Source of the DNA: JAFGRR01 sp964563855 | Lineage (GTDB): Bacteria; Planctomycetota; Phycisphaerae; UBA1845; Fen-1342 | Reading direction: 5' to 3' | NCBI GenBank assembly: GCA_964563855.1 | Contig: CAZLYU010000003.1 | Span: 62,001-126,000 of the forward strand | Length of the DNA stretch: 64,000 nucleotides | The notes under the pieces: model-generated | What the model was told of the DNA's origin: nothing | The model's input: the letters and a program-made list of their open reading frames with translations, nothing else | Database searches by the model: none | Made by a program: the position numbers and the translations under genes | Shown here: positions 43,784-52,908 of the stretch, one piece after another | Layout of the letters: each line of letters opens with the position of its first letter | Numbering within the stretch: the first letter of the stretch is position 1

Positions 43784-44650
43784 ATGGAAGTAAGAACAGA
43801 AATCGGAACGGTGGCCGTCATCGGCGCGGGCGCCATGGGCGGCGGCATCGCGCAGGTCTTTGCGCAGCACGAGCACAATGTGCTGCTCATCGACGCCGAT
43901 CCGCAAGCCGTCGAACGCGCCCAAGGCCGCATCAGCGCGTTCCTCGACAAGGCCGTCAGCAAAGGCAAGCTCGACGCCAACGTCGCCGCGGAAACACGCG
44001 AAAACATCAATGCGGCGCCGCTCGCCGACGCCGCTCGCGCCGACCTGATCGTTGAAGCGGTTTCGGAATCGCCGGCGGTGAAACACGAAGTGTGGCGGCA
44101 ATTGGCAAGCGCCGCCCCCGCCGACGTCATCTTCGCCAGCAATACCAGCAGCATCTCGATCAGCGATCTGGGACGCATCAGCGGACGCCCCGAACGCTTC
44201 ATCGGCATGCACTTTTTCAACCCTGTCCCCTTAATGAGCCTCGTCGAGGTCGTCGTCGGCCTGCAAACCGCGCCGGCCGTGGTCGAATGCGTCACGCAAC
44301 TGGCCGAGTCGCTCGGCAAAACCGCACTACGCGTCAAAGATCACCCCGGCTTTGTTAGCAATCGCGTGCTGATGCCGATGATCAATGAGGCCATCGCTTG
44401 TCTCAGCGACGGCGTCGCCGACGCGCCGACCATCGACGGCGTCATGAAACTCGGCATGAATCACCCCATGGGGCCGCTCGCGCTGGCGGACCTCATCGGC
44501 TTGGACGTCTGCCTCGACATTCTTGAAGTGTTGCAACGTGACCTCGGCGAAGACCGCTATCGCCCCACCCCGTTGTTGCGCACCATGGTTCGCGCCGGCC
44601 TCCTCGGGAAGAAGAGCGGAAAGGGTTTCTATGACTACAGCGACAGGTGA
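43784..44650 (+). CDS. 3-hydroxyacyl-CoA dehydrogenase (3-hydroxybutyryl-CoA type)
   Basis: 288 residues. NAD-dependent oxidation of 3-hydroxyacyl-CoA. The Rossmann start VAVIGAGAMGGGIAQVFAQ binds NAD. The catalytic segment is RFIGMHFFNPVPLMSLVEVV (His), with SNTSSISISDL before it and the C-terminal HPMGPLALADLIGLDVCLDILEVL and GKKSGKGFYDY after. Length fits the single-domain 3-hydroxybutyryl-CoA dehydrogenases (about 280). The next gene encodes enoyl-CoA hydratase and starts 20 bases before this stop. The pair performs consecutive steps of beta-oxidation or butyrate metabolism; the direction in the cell is not decidable. Confidence 0.92.
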   Translation: MEVRTEIGTVAVIGAGAMGGGIAQVFAQHEHNVLLIDADPQAVERAQGRISAFLDKAVSKGKLDANVAAETRENINAAPLADAARADLIVEAVSESPAVKHEVWRQLASAAPADVIFASNTSSISISDLGRISGRPERFIGMHFFNPVPLMSLVEVVVGLQTAPAVVECVTQLAESLGKTALRVKDHPGFVSNRVLMPMINEAIACLSDGVADAPTIDGVMKLGMNHPMGPLALADLIGLDVCLDILEVLQRDLGEDRYRPTPLLRTMVRAGLLGKKSGKGFYDYSDR

Positions 44651-45422
44651 GAAATCGACCACCCGCGTCGAACTGGAACGCGACGGCTCCGTCGGAAGCA
44701 TCTACTTTCGCACCGATGCGGGCGTCCCCATTTTCTCCTCGCGCGTATTGGGTGAGCTCGGCTCACTGATCGATCAGGTCGCCGAAGACGGCGCGCTACG
44801 CTTCGTCGTGTTCCGCGGCCAGGAAAAGGTGTTCCTCGCCGGCGCCGACATCCAGCAGATGTCGCACTTCACCGAAGATCAAGGTGAAGCGTTCGCCAGA
44901 CACGGCCACCGCGTCTTCGACGCCATCGCCACACTCCCGCAGGTCACGATCGCCGCCCTGAACGGCCACGCCATGGGCGGCGGCTGCGAACTCGCGCTCG
45001 CTTGCGACTTTCGCGTCATGGTCGCCAGCGGCCGCATCGGCCAACCCGAAAGCCGCCTCGGCATCATCCCCGGCTGGGGCGGGACCATGCGCTTGCCGAA
45101 GCTCGTTGGCGACGCCATGGCCCGCAAGCTGATGTTCTCCGGCGACACGATCCCCGCCGAAGAGGCGTATCGCATCGGCCTGGTCGACGAAGTGGTCGCG
45201 ACGCATGACGAACTCGACGCCGCCATCGACCGCTGGTTCGCCGAACTCGCATCAGGCTCGCCCGCCGCCATCGCCCGCATCAAACGCGCGCTCGTGCACC
45301 AAACCGAGATCGAGCAGTTCGCTTCGAGCTTCAGTTGCTCCGACGCCAAAGAGGGGATGAGCGCCTTTCTCGAAAAGCGTAAGCCCGCGTGGCACGAGTG
45401 GCGCTCATCCGGAAAGACGTAG
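44631..45422 (+). CDS. Enoyl-CoA hydratase/isomerase (crotonase family)
   Basis: 263 residues. The oxyanion-hole motifs EKVFLAGADIQQM and NGHAMGGGCELALACDFRVM, plus the catalytic Glu region GQPESRLGIIPGWGGTMRLPKLVG, are complete. Crotonases hydrate enoyl-CoA or catalyse related reactions; with the dehydrogenase gene overlapping by 20 bases, hydration of 2-enoyl-CoA is the likely role. ATG 44631 lies inside the dehydrogenase 3' end; the frame is open further upstream, but the family N-terminus fits this start. The C-terminus lacks extra domains, so it is monofunctional. Confidence 0.9.
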   Translation: MTTATGEKSTTRVELERDGSVGSIYFRTDAGVPIFSSRVLGELGSLIDQVAEDGALRFVVFRGQEKVFLAGADIQQMSHFTEDQGEAFARHGHRVFDAIATLPQVTIAALNGHAMGGGCELALACDFRVMVASGRIGQPESRLGIIPGWGGTMRLPKLVGDAMARKLMFSGDTIPAEEAYRIGLVDEVVATHDELDAAIDRWFAELASGSPAAIARIKRALVHQTEIEQFASSFSCSDAKEGMSAFLEKRKPAWHEWRSSGKT

Positions 45423-45516
45423 ACGGTCGACGGCGACGACGCGCGATCGGTATCATCCAGTCGCGCGGCGCACGGATGGCGCGCGCTGCTTGGTATCGCG
45501 AATGGAGTCGCCTGCG

Positions 45517-46740
45517 ATGTCTACTGCCCTCTTGCGGCGCCGGTGGGTCGCGCCGTCTTTCCCGTTCTTGATATTCGTCGTGACCTTGGTTGGTTGCGAG
45601 TCGCCCCAGCCGCTCGCGCCATTTGAGCCCCCGGAGAAAGACTACAGTCGCCCGCTGCCGCCGGGTCAGATGGCCCTCGTGCAAATCCCGCCCGAGCAGT
45701 ATCCCGATTTCAGCGCGGCCTTCCCCTCCGATCCCGTCAGCCTGCGCACCGCGATCGAGCACAGCCTGAGCTATCTCGCGAAGCCCAGCAGCCAACGCGC
45801 GTACCCGTACGGCGACATCCCACATGCACGCGTCGTCGCGTCGCTGCACGCCTTTCTGCAGCTTCTCGACGACTCAACGTCGGCCGACCAGTTCGATCGC
45901 CTCGTGCGAGAACGATTCGACGTCTTTCAGTCGGTCGGCTGGAACGGCGAGGGAGACGTGCTCTTCACTGGCTACTACACGCCAATCTTCGACGCACGCC
46001 GCGAGCGCACCCGCGAGTTTCGATACCCGCTCTATCGCAGACCGCCCGACCTCGTGACCGACGCCGAGGGCGCCGTCATCGGCCAGAGACAGCCCGACGG
46101 CACGATCAGCCCCGGCTACCCGACGCGACGCACACTAGAGGAAAACCGTCGGCTCGATGGACTCGAGCTCGTCTATCTGCGATCGCCGTTCGAGGCCTAC
46201 GTCGTCTCGGTGCAAGGCTCCGCGCGTCTGCGGCTTGCCAGCGGCGAACTGCTGGAACTGGGCTACGCGGGAACGAACGGGCGGGATTACACCGCCGTCG
46301 CGCTCGAAATGGTGCAAGCGGGTGAGCTCGACGCCGACGACGTTTCGCTGCAGACGATGCTGGAATATTTCAGATCGCGGCCTGCGGCGGATACGTTTCG
46401 TTGGACGTGGCTCAATGATCGCTACACGTTTTTCCAGGAGACCAGCGGCGGACCGTACGGCAGCCTGGGCGTGCCGGTCACGATAAATCACTCGATTGCG
46501 ACTGACAAGAGCGTCTATCCGCGCGCGGCAATGGCCATGGTCGTTGCCGATATTCCGATAACCTCAGCTCAGGACGACGGGCTCGTGCATCAGTTCGCCT
46601 TGGATCAGGATACGGGCGGCGCGATTCGTGCCGCCGGACGCTGCGATGTGTACATGGGTGTCGGACCAGCGGCCGAGGCCCGCGCCGGTCGGACGTTGGC
46701 GGAGGGCGACCTCTACTACGTGTTCGCCAAGCAGTGGTGA
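45517..46740 (+). CDS. MltA-type membrane-bound lytic murein transglycosylase
   Basis: 407 residues. The signal peptide has a lipobox (VTLVGC), so it should be lipid-anchored. The MltA domain (LFTGYYTPIFDA..., FRYPLYRRPPDL, LVYLRSPFEAYVVSVQGSARLRL, GYAGTNGRDYTA) is followed by a C-terminal 3D domain (ALDQDTGGAIRAAGRCDVYMGVG) containing the catalytic Asp. It cleaves peptidoglycan glycan chains with 1,6-anhydro ends. Presence of peptidoglycan enzymes and FlgI supports a murein wall. ATG 45517 was chosen as GGAG is nine bases upstream; ATG 45502 and TTG 45490 are alternatives. No partner genes nearby. Confidence 0.88.
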   Translation: MSTALLRRRWVAPSFPFLIFVVTLVGCESPQPLAPFEPPEKDYSRPLPPGQMALVQIPPEQYPDFSAAFPSDPVSLRTAIEHSLSYLAKPSSQRAYPYGDIPHARVVASLHAFLQLLDDSTSADQFDRLVRERFDVFQSVGWNGEGDVLFTGYYTPIFDARRERTREFRYPLYRRPPDLVTDAEGAVIGQRQPDGTISPGYPTRRTLEENRRLDGLELVYLRSPFEAYVVSVQGSARLRLASGELLELGYAGTNGRDYTAVALEMVQAGELDADDVSLQTMLEYFRSRPAADTFRWTWLNDRYTFFQETSGGPYGSLGVPVTINHSIATDKSVYPRAAMAMVVADIPITSAQDDGLVHQFALDQDTGGAIRAAGRCDVYMGVGPAAEARAGRTLAEGDLYYVFAKQW

Positions 46741-46797
46741 CGGTTATCCGTCGCACTCCGCCGTCGGCGCCCGTTTTGGTCGAATTTCAGTAGGCTT

Positions 46798-46827
46798 TTG
46801 ACGAACGTCCGCCAGTATCGCTACGAT
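46798..46827 (+). promoter_or_regulatory. Candidate sigma-70 promoter for sigma-factor gene
   Basis: TTGACG (46798-46803), 18-base spacer, TACGAT (46822-46827). Five of six and four of six consensus bases. Transcription would begin near 46834, about 90 bases before the ATG. It lies just after mltA-like gene in a stretch without coding, which fits. Confidence 0.4.
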
Positions 46828-46925
46828 CCCTTACTTGTAACGCCAGCGACGCGTTACGAACTTGGCCTGGTCGTCATCGTAGTATGGGCGGTGCAGGCGT
46901 TGGCGGGCCGCACTGGAGGTTTACC

Positions 46926-48614
46926 ATGAGTGGTTTCGACTTGACGAGCGTGGGGCAATTGGCTGACCAGCTCGCCCGAGGCCCGGTGCGACTCCGCCTC
47001 CGACAACTCGCCGGAATCGACTTCCTCCTTTCCGTCATCGAACCGGACAAGACGTATCCGTTTGCCTTTGTCCGTCACGCGCTCACCGGCTATCGCATGC
47101 CGTTCGCCGAGACGAACGACGCCGACGAGCTGCTCTCGGGTGCGCCGCTGCGCGACGACCTCGTCTTGCTGGCCGAGCTTCTGAGCGAGTCGGCCGGCAT
47201 ACCGCTGCAAACCTGGCCCACTCCGATTTTCTCCGTCACTGAGTTGGCCGATCGCTTCGGCGTCTCAACCAAAACCATCTTCCGCTGGCGGAAGCGCGGG
47301 CTCGTCGGATGGAAGTTCCGCGGCCCCGATCGTCGCTTGCGACTGGCGTTTCCCGACCACTGCGTCCGTCGCTTCGTGGCCGAGAACGTTGACCTGGTCA
47401 ACCGCGGCAGCAGCTTCTCGCAGCTCACCGCAAACGAACGTACGGCGATCATTGATCGCGCCAAGGAGTTGGTTGCGGTTGGCGAGCGAACCGTGAACGC
47501 AGTCGCTCGCACTTTGTGTGACGAAACCGGCCGCGCCATCGAGACGATCCGCCTCATCCTCAAGCATTACGACGAGGCCCACCCCAAGCAGGGTTTGTTC
47601 AACCGCACGGTGACCTGCCCAGGGGCCGACGATCGCAGCATGGCGCTCTGGGAGGCGTACGTTGACGGCGCGTCAATCGAAACGCTGGCCAAGCGCTTCG
47701 AGCGCCCCGTACGCACCATCTACCGTCAGCTCACCGAACTGCGCGCCCGCGACACGAAGTCGCGCCCGATCGAGTTCGTCCCCAGCGACGAGTTCCTCGA
47801 ACCCGGAATCGGTCGCACCGTCGCCAGCGACCCAAACGTCGCCGCGCCATACGCCGAAGACACGCGGGCGAAGAAGGCCCCGCGCGACCTGCCGCCATAC
47901 TTGCAGCAGCTCTTCCGTTTGCCGCTGCTGACGCCGGCGGGCGAAGCGGCGCTGTTCCGCAAGATGAACTATCTGAAGTTCAGGGCGGATGAGTTGCGCG
48001 CTCAAATCGAGCCGGAGACGACGACCGCGGCCGATCTCGATCGCATCGAGCAATTGCTCGACGACGCCAACGCGATCAAGAATCAGATCCTGAACGCGAA
48101 CCTCCGTTTGGTGGTCAGCATCGCGAAGAAGCACGCGAACCCAATGGTCGAATTTTTCGAGGTGGTCTCCGACGGCAACATCTCGCTGATGCGCGCGGTG
48201 GAGCGGTTCGATTACTCGCGCGGCTTCAAGTTCAGCACCTACGCATCGTGGGCGATCATGAAGAATTACGCCCGCTCAGCGCCCGAGCAGCGTCGCCGTC
48301 AGGACCGCTACCAGACCGGCCGCGACGAGCTGCTGAGCCTGGCGCCGGCGCCCAACCTCGACGATCTCGAGGACGACTATCTCCCCGCATTGCGCAACAC
48401 GCTCGACCGCATGCTCGACTCGCTCGACGAACGCGAGCAGACCATTCTGCGTCAGCGCTACGGGCTCGACCGCGCCGGCGGCGACACGGCAACGCTCGAA
48501 GAAATCGGCAAGCGTTTCGGCGTCTCCAAGGAGCGCATCCGTCAACTCGAAGCCCGCGCCCTGTCGAAGCTGCGTACCGAGAACAGCGAAAGCGTCCTCG
48601 AGAACCTCGGCTAG
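46926..48614 (+). CDS. Sigma-70 family factor with N-terminal helix-turn-helix extension
   Basis: 562 residues. The C-terminal half is a sigma factor: region 1.2-like DLPPYLQQLFRLPLLTPAGE (321-340), region 2 from NQILNANLRLVVSIAKK to GFKFSTYASWAIMKNYAR (386-450), and region 4 SLDEREQTILRQRYG...TLEEIGKRFGVSKERIRQLEARAL (499-545). Between them only about 40 residues remain, so region 3 is missing or minimal. The N-terminal half is unusual: a MerR-like HTH (VTELADRFGVSTKTIFRWRKRGLVGWKFRG, 104-133) and a second HTH-like segment (IETLAKRFERPVRTIYRQL, 251-269). GGAGG six bases before ATG 46926 fixes the start. Target promoters are unknown; it may need DNA contacts from both parts. Confidence 0.88.
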   Translation: MSGFDLTSVGQLADQLARGPVRLRLRQLAGIDFLLSVIEPDKTYPFAFVRHALTGYRMPFAETNDADELLSGAPLRDDLVLLAELLSESAGIPLQTWPTPIFSVTELADRFGVSTKTIFRWRKRGLVGWKFRGPDRRLRLAFPDHCVRRFVAENVDLVNRGSSFSQLTANERTAIIDRAKELVAVGERTVNAVARTLCDETGRAIETIRLILKHYDEAHPKQGLFNRTVTCPGADDRSMALWEAYVDGASIETLAKRFERPVRTIYRQLTELRARDTKSRPIEFVPSDEFLEPGIGRTVASDPNVAAPYAEDTRAKKAPRDLPPYLQQLFRLPLLTPAGEAALFRKMNYLKFRADELRAQIEPETTTAADLDRIEQLLDDANAIKNQILNANLRLVVSIAKKHANPMVEFFEVVSDGNISLMRAVERFDYSRGFKFSTYASWAIMKNYARSAPEQRRRQDRYQTGRDELLSLAPAPNLDDLEDDYLPALRNTLDRMLDSLDEREQTILRQRYGLDRAGGDTATLEEIGKRFGVSKERIRQLEARALSKLRTENSESVLENLG

Positions 48615-48663
48615 TCGGACTCACCCCGTCGGCACGCAAATGTAGCGTCAGACGCGCCGCTGT

Positions 48664-49446
48664 CTAACGATGCGAGCGCCCCCGCCGATACGCCAATGCG
48701 ACGCCCATCAGGCACAGGTGCGGGGCCACGCCGTCGGCGAACTCGACCAACGCCTGAAGCTGGCCCGCCCGCCCGCCAGTCAGCAGCAGATGCGGCCACT
48801 CCCCCAGTTCGGTGGCGAAGCGCTCGACGATCTCCCGCAACGCACCAACCGCACCAAACGTCACGCCGGCCAGCATCGCGTCGCGCGTGTTCTTGCCGAA
48901 CGGAGACGCCGGTGTCTCGAGCGTTACCGCCGGCAGTTGCGCCGTCTTGCGATGGAGAGCATCGAGCGCGAGGTCGAGCCCGGGCGCGATGGTTCCGCCG
49001 AGAAAACGCCCGTCGCTCGACACACTGTCGACCGTCATCGCCGTACCGAACGAAGCAACTGCGCAAACCCCGCGAACGCGCTCATAAGCCGCCGCCGCCG
49101 AGCAAACCCGATCCACACCCACCTCGTCCGGATGATCAATCTCGAGCGGCATCGGCAGCGGCAACTCGCTGCGGACATTCAGCGGCGCTGCACCGCAGAT
49201 CGCTTCGACACGCTCGACAAAAGCCGCGTGCACAGGCGGATTCACACTCGCTATCACGACCTGGCGATGATCCGTGTCGGCGATCGAGGCGAACGTGCCG
49301 CGCAGCGCATCGTCCCACGTCGCCGGCTCGGCGCTCGGAACATGAACCGCGTGGTGCAGCCCGTCTTCATCACTGACCGCAAGACTGATCGACGTGTTGC
49401 CGATGTCGACGACGAGAAGCGGGTCGGTGGGGTTAGCGTCGGTCAT
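48664..49446 (-). CDS. coaX: Type III pantothenate kinase
   Basis: 260 residues. First step of coenzyme A synthesis from pantothenate. ASKHA-fold motifs: LLVVDIGNTSISLAV (phosphate 1), DEVGVDRVCSAAAAYE, ASFGTAMTVD (phosphate 2), FLGGTIAPGL and LLTGGRAGQL. Type III enzymes need a monovalent cation and are not inhibited by CoA. It is convergent with the sigma-factor gene, with only 49 bases between. No ribosome-binding site is evident before ATG 49446, but this gives the canonical N-terminus. The next upstream gene on the minus strand is a membrane protein 45 bases away. Confidence 0.93.
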   Translation of the reverse strand: MTDANPTDPLLVVDIGNTSISLAVSDEDGLHHAVHVPSAEPATWDDALRGTFASIADTDHRQVVIASVNPPVHAAFVERVEAICGAAPLNVRSELPLPMPLEIDHPDEVGVDRVCSAAAAYERVRGVCAVASFGTAMTVDSVSSDGRFLGGTIAPGLDLALDALHRKTAQLPAVTLETPASPFGKNTRDAMLAGVTFGAVGALREIVERFATELGEWPHLLLTGGRAGQLQALVEFADGVAPHLCLMGVALAYRRGRSHR

Positions 49447-49491
49447 CGTCGGGATGCTAGCCCGGCGTGCGGTCGGACGCCGCCAAAGCCG

Positions 49492-50235
49492 CTACTGTTT
49501 TTTCGCCAAGACCCGCACCAGCCCGACGACGCCAGCCACCAGCAGCGTGATGAGCAACAGAAACAGCAGCATCGCGACCGCAAAGCTCAGCAGCGGCCAC
49601 GCCGTCTCAACAACCGTGGTCACCGGTCGCGGCGCCAGCATGCCGATCAGCCAGATCAACACCCCCGCGAGCCCGATCGCGACGACCGCCCCGCGCTGAT
49701 GACCCTCGAACGGCGCCATGCGCACCGTCAAACACACCGCGAGGTACAGAAACACAGCCGTCGGCCAGCGGGTCAGGTCGCTCTGCCGGATCGCATCCAA
49801 CATGCGCTCCATCGCCGTGACGATCGCCCGCAGCAGGTCCCACACGCCGTCGAGCGTGGTCGGGAGCGCCGCGGCGAGTTGCACGTTCGCCTGACCGACC
49901 ATTTCGGCGCCCCAGGCGCGGGTGGCGACGTAGAGGCAAATTGCGCACGCCAGCAGCGGCAGCAACCCGATGAGGATCGAGCTGGCCAGGTTGCTGCGCT
50001 GCGGTGCGTCTTGCGTGGGGGCGCCCTGTTCGTCGTCCCCCATCAGACGCACGTTCTGCACCTCATTGCCCGTCACCAGCAAACCCAGCACGTGGCCAAG
50101 CTGCGCCACCAGGGTTCCCGGCAGCAGCAGCGAGTTCACCAGCCGCGGCTTGACCAAGCGGCTCAGTAGCGTATGCACGCCCCAAGCGGTGAAGATGATG
50201 ATGAACAACCAGAAAGTCAGCGCAGCGAACAGCAT
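49492..50235 (-). CDS. Membrane protein of unknown function
   Basis: 247 residues with about six hydrophobic segments (near 1-18, 38-55, 80-103, 146-160, 168-190, 205-240). I do not recognise the family. A hydrophilic loop (about 57-80, TGNEVQNVRLMGDDEQGAPTQD region) and an amphipathic stretch (105-140) lie between helices. MLFAALTFWLFIIIFTAWGVHTLLSRLVKPRLV at the start resembles large conserved planctomycete inner-membrane proteins, but only from general memory. GAGGAT before ATG 50235 supports the start. It sits where a MalG-type permease would be expected in a sugar-importer operon, but it has no EAA loop, so it is not one. Confidence 0.6.
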   Translation of the reverse strand: MLFAALTFWLFIIIFTAWGVHTLLSRLVKPRLVNSLLLPGTLVAQLGHVLGLLVTGNEVQNVRLMGDDEQGAPTQDAPQRSNLASSILIGLLPLLACAICLYVATRAWGAEMVGQANVQLAAALPTTLDGVWDLLRAIVTAMERMLDAIRQSDLTRWPTAVFLYLAVCLTVRMAPFEGHQRGAVVAIGLAGVLIWLIGMLAPRPVTTVVETAWPLLSFAVAMLLFLLLITLLVAGVVGLVRVLAKKQ

Positions 50236-50352
50236 GGATCCATCCTCGTTCGCGGTCGCAGGTGCGACGTTCCCCGGCAGCGCCATCCGTGTCGCCGCCC
50301 GCGCAAATTATGCCCGATGATTGGCGGAATGCCAGCCTTCGTTTCAAAGCGG

Positions 50353-51237
50353 CTAGTCGGACCAGGCCCGCGTCAGCCGTAACTGGACGAGTGCGATGAT
50401 CAGCAAGAGAAGCGTCAAGACCCAGCCCATCGCCGCCGCGTAACCGAGATCGCCGGTCAGAAAGCCGCGTTCGTACAAGTACACCATGACGGTCGTGCTG
50501 GCGCGGCCCGGTCCGCCGCGATTGGTCAGCACCCACGGTAGGTCGAACAAACCAAACGAGCCGATGGTCGACGCCGTCACGAGAAACGCGGCGATCGGCC
50601 AGATGCCCGGAATGGTCACATTCAGGAACCGCTGGATGACGTTTGCACCGTCAACGGTCGCGGCTTCGTACAGCTCGGTCGGAATGCCTTGCAGACCGGC
50701 GAGAAAGTAGATCATGTTGAAGCCCGCGAACATCCACACGCCGGTCAGCACCAGTGTGTTCATGACGACATCGGGACTGGTGAGCCAACGAAACGGCGGC
50801 AGGCCGAGGCTGGTCAGAATGTAGTTCAAGATGCCGTCTTGCACGCCGAAGATCTGCTGGAAGCCGACGCCGATGAACACCGCCCCAACGAGCACGGGCA
50901 TGAACAGCGCCGTCCGCCAGAAACCCCGCGCGACCAGACGCTTCTGATGCAGCAGCAGCGCCATACCCAGCGCCGCGGGAAGCTGTATCAGCAACGACAT
51001 GGCGGCGAAGTACGCCGTCCGTGCGAAGGCGCCCCAGAACACCTCGTCGCTGATCAATTGGCGGTAGTTGGCGGCCCCAACCGAGACGCTGACCGCAGCG
51101 CCCACCGTCTGCCGCGTCGACAGCGCCACCGATTGCACCAGCGGATATACCGTGAACGTCAGAAAGATCAGCGCAAACGGCGCCAGGAATAGCCACGGCG
51201 TGCGCCATGTAATCGATTGAGCGTGCGCTTTAGCCAT
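50353..51237 (-). CDS. Sugar ABC transporter permease, MalF/UgpA type
   Basis: 294 residues. Binding-protein-dependent transport permease with six membrane segments; MRTPWLFLAPFALIFLTFTVYPLVQS-like start. The EAA loop (PTELYEAATVDGANVIQRFLNVTIPGIWP) that contacts the ATPase is intact. It should form a heterodimeric channel with a MalG-type partner for a sugar or related solute. The solute-binding protein gene lies nine bases upstream in the same operon. No MalG-type permease or MalK-type ATPase is in the window. Substrate not predictable. Confidence 0.9.
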   Translation of the reverse strand: MAKAHAQSITWRTPWLFLAPFALIFLTFTVYPLVQSVALSTRQTVGAAVSVSVGAANYRQLISDEVFWGAFARTAYFAAMSLLIQLPAALGMALLLHQKRLVARGFWRTALFMPVLVGAVFIGVGFQQIFGVQDGILNYILTSLGLPPFRWLTSPDVVMNTLVLTGVWMFAGFNMIYFLAGLQGIPTELYEAATVDGANVIQRFLNVTIPGIWPIAAFLVTASTIGSFGLFDLPWVLTNRGGPGRASTTVMVYLYERGFLTGDLGYAAAMGWVLTLLLLIIALVQLRLTRAWSD

Positions 51238-51246
51238 ACGCCCCCG

Positions 51247-52608
51247 TCATTCCTCGCGGCTCGCGTCAATGGCGCGGCGATCGCGGGCGATCATCGCTCG
51301 TAACTCCTGCGCTACCCGATCCAGCGCCGCGGCCGGCGGCGTCGCGCCGCGCACCACGTCGGCGAACTCGGCATTCAACAGACTAAGCGCCTCGGTCAGG
51401 TACGGCGACCCGTTCACCGGTGGCGTCTCAAGCGCGAGTTCCGTCAGCAACTCGCCAACGCGCTGTCCGCCGAAGAACGCCGACGGCGACGAAAACGCCT
51501 CGGCGTCGAAGACGTCGGTCAGTGGCGGAACGATGCTCTGCGCTTCGAAGCGCTTCAGCAACGAACGCTCGTCGAAGTACAGATGCTTCAGAACCTCCCA
51601 AGCAGCGTCCACGTCGGTCGCGCCCTTTGGGATGAAGATCGCCGTGCCTCCCACCGTGCTTGTGCGCCTGCCGCCCGGGGTCCAACTGGGCATCGGCATG
51701 CACCGCAACGCCCCGCTCAACTCGTCCCGCAAGTCAAGCCGCATCGCCGCCAGCATCCAGTCGGCGGCGGGGTACATCAGAAACTGGCCGCGCGCGACCG
51801 CGCGAAAGTCTTCCGCCAGACCGCTGAGCTTCGGTCCGGCGGCGGGCGGGTCGCTGCGAAACAGACTCACATAGAACGCGAGCGTGTCCACGGCTAGCTC
51901 GCTATCGATCGTCACATCGCCGTTCGGGTCGAATACGTCGCCGCCGCGCTGCCAGAGGAGCGAGAGATAGTCGAAGGCCTCGCGGTCGGAAAGCGCAACG
52001 CCGTAGCGCCACGTGTCGCCGCCGAGTCGTCCCGGGCGGTGGTAAGCCTGCGCAGCTTCCTTGAACGCCTCCCATGTCAGCGGAGCGTCGGGATCGATAT
52101 TGGTGTCGTCGATGGCGTGGGGCGAAAAGACGAACGTCATCGGATGCACATCATGAGGGACGCCGAGAATGCGACCGCCGACGCTATAGCGCGCGAAACG
52201 CGCAGCGATCACACGGTCCATCCAGCCCTCGGCCTCGAGTCGTTCCGTGAGATCGACAAACGGCAGTTCATCGGCGGGTCCGCGTAGGAAGCGACCGACG
52301 TGCGACTGCTCGATTTCAACGAGGTCTGGTAATTCGGTTTGCGTCATGACCGATAACGCCAAGCGGTCGAACAACGCGCCGCCGAGGTTGACCACTCGCA
52401 CGCGGATCGGAAGCGGCTCCTCGCGCAGGCGCTCTTGAAACTCTGTCGAAGCGATGTGCGTGAAGGTCCAGACTTCGAGGTCGTAGCGGCTCGCGGCCGC
52501 CGCCCGCACCAGGATCACCGCCCCCGACACGACCGCCAGGATCAGTAGAAAGAGGGGAACGCGTCCTGGGGGGAATTCGTCACTCACTTCCCATAAACGT
52601 CGGACCAC
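51247..52608 (-). CDS. Extracellular solute-binding protein, family 1 (sugar-type)
   Basis: 453 residues. Periplasmic binding fold: LEVWTFTHIASTEFQERL, TELPDLVEIEQSHVGRF, VPHDVHPMTFVFSPHAID, PLTWEAFKEAAQAYHRPG, FLMYPAADWMLAAM and GGTAIFIPKGATDVDAAWEVLKHLYFDE are features of family 1 (MalE-like) proteins. Instead of a cleavable signal with lipobox, there is an N-terminal hydrophobic helix (VPLFLLILAVVSGAVILVRAAAASR) without a Cys, so it may stay membrane-anchored. Start: GTG 52608 with AAAGGAG five to six bases upstream; the frame extends to 52836 without family similarity. The permease gene follows after nine bases. Confidence 0.85.
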   Translation of the reverse strand: MVRRLWEVSDEFPPGRVPLFLLILAVVSGAVILVRAAAASRYDLEVWTFTHIASTEFQERLREEPLPIRVRVVNLGGALFDRLALSVMTQTELPDLVEIEQSHVGRFLRGPADELPFVDLTERLEAEGWMDRVIAARFARYSVGGRILGVPHDVHPMTFVFSPHAIDDTNIDPDAPLTWEAFKEAAQAYHRPGRLGGDTWRYGVALSDREAFDYLSLLWQRGGDVFDPNGDVTIDSELAVDTLAFYVSLFRSDPPAAGPKLSGLAEDFRAVARGQFLMYPAADWMLAAMRLDLRDELSGALRCMPMPSWTPGGRRTSTVGGTAIFIPKGATDVDAAWEVLKHLYFDERSLLKRFEAQSIVPPLTDVFDAEAFSSPSAFFGGQRVGELLTELALETPPVNGSPYLTEALSLLNAEFADVVRGATPPAAALDRVAQELRAMIARDRRAIDASREE

Positions 52609-52908
52609 GGTCGCTCCTTTCTCGGCACGGGCGCGACGCCGCACAGCCTTGGCGGCCCGCGAAGCACGAGAACCTATGGGACGCGGTGCGGTCAAGCCAG
52701 TACCGCGATTGGTTATCGCTGGCGCGTGCGGCGTTTCATCTTCGATTTTTGCGGGGCCGATTTGATTTCGCTTGCACGCGCTACCTAAACACGGCTGGGA
52801 AGGAACAGTCCCTTTCCGAACGGAGTCCGAAACCAAGCGCGCTCACTCGGAGGGGCGTGCGAAGTGAGACGTGTAGTGATCTGGCGGGAAGCCCGACGGA
52901 GGACAGAA
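52609..52908. promoter_or_regulatory. Divergent intergenic region
   Basis: 300 bases between the binding-protein gene (minus) and the PEP-CTERM gene (plus). It should carry two promoters. On plus, TTGATT followed by CCTAAA about 17 bases later is a weak candidate at about 52770-52800. No RNA gene, repeat or other ORF is convincing. Confidence 0.35.

Noticed and set aside
49492..50235. Missing MalG-type permease of the sugar importer
   Set aside because: The protein has about six hydrophobic segments, but no EAA loop and no permease pattern, so it is listed as unknown.
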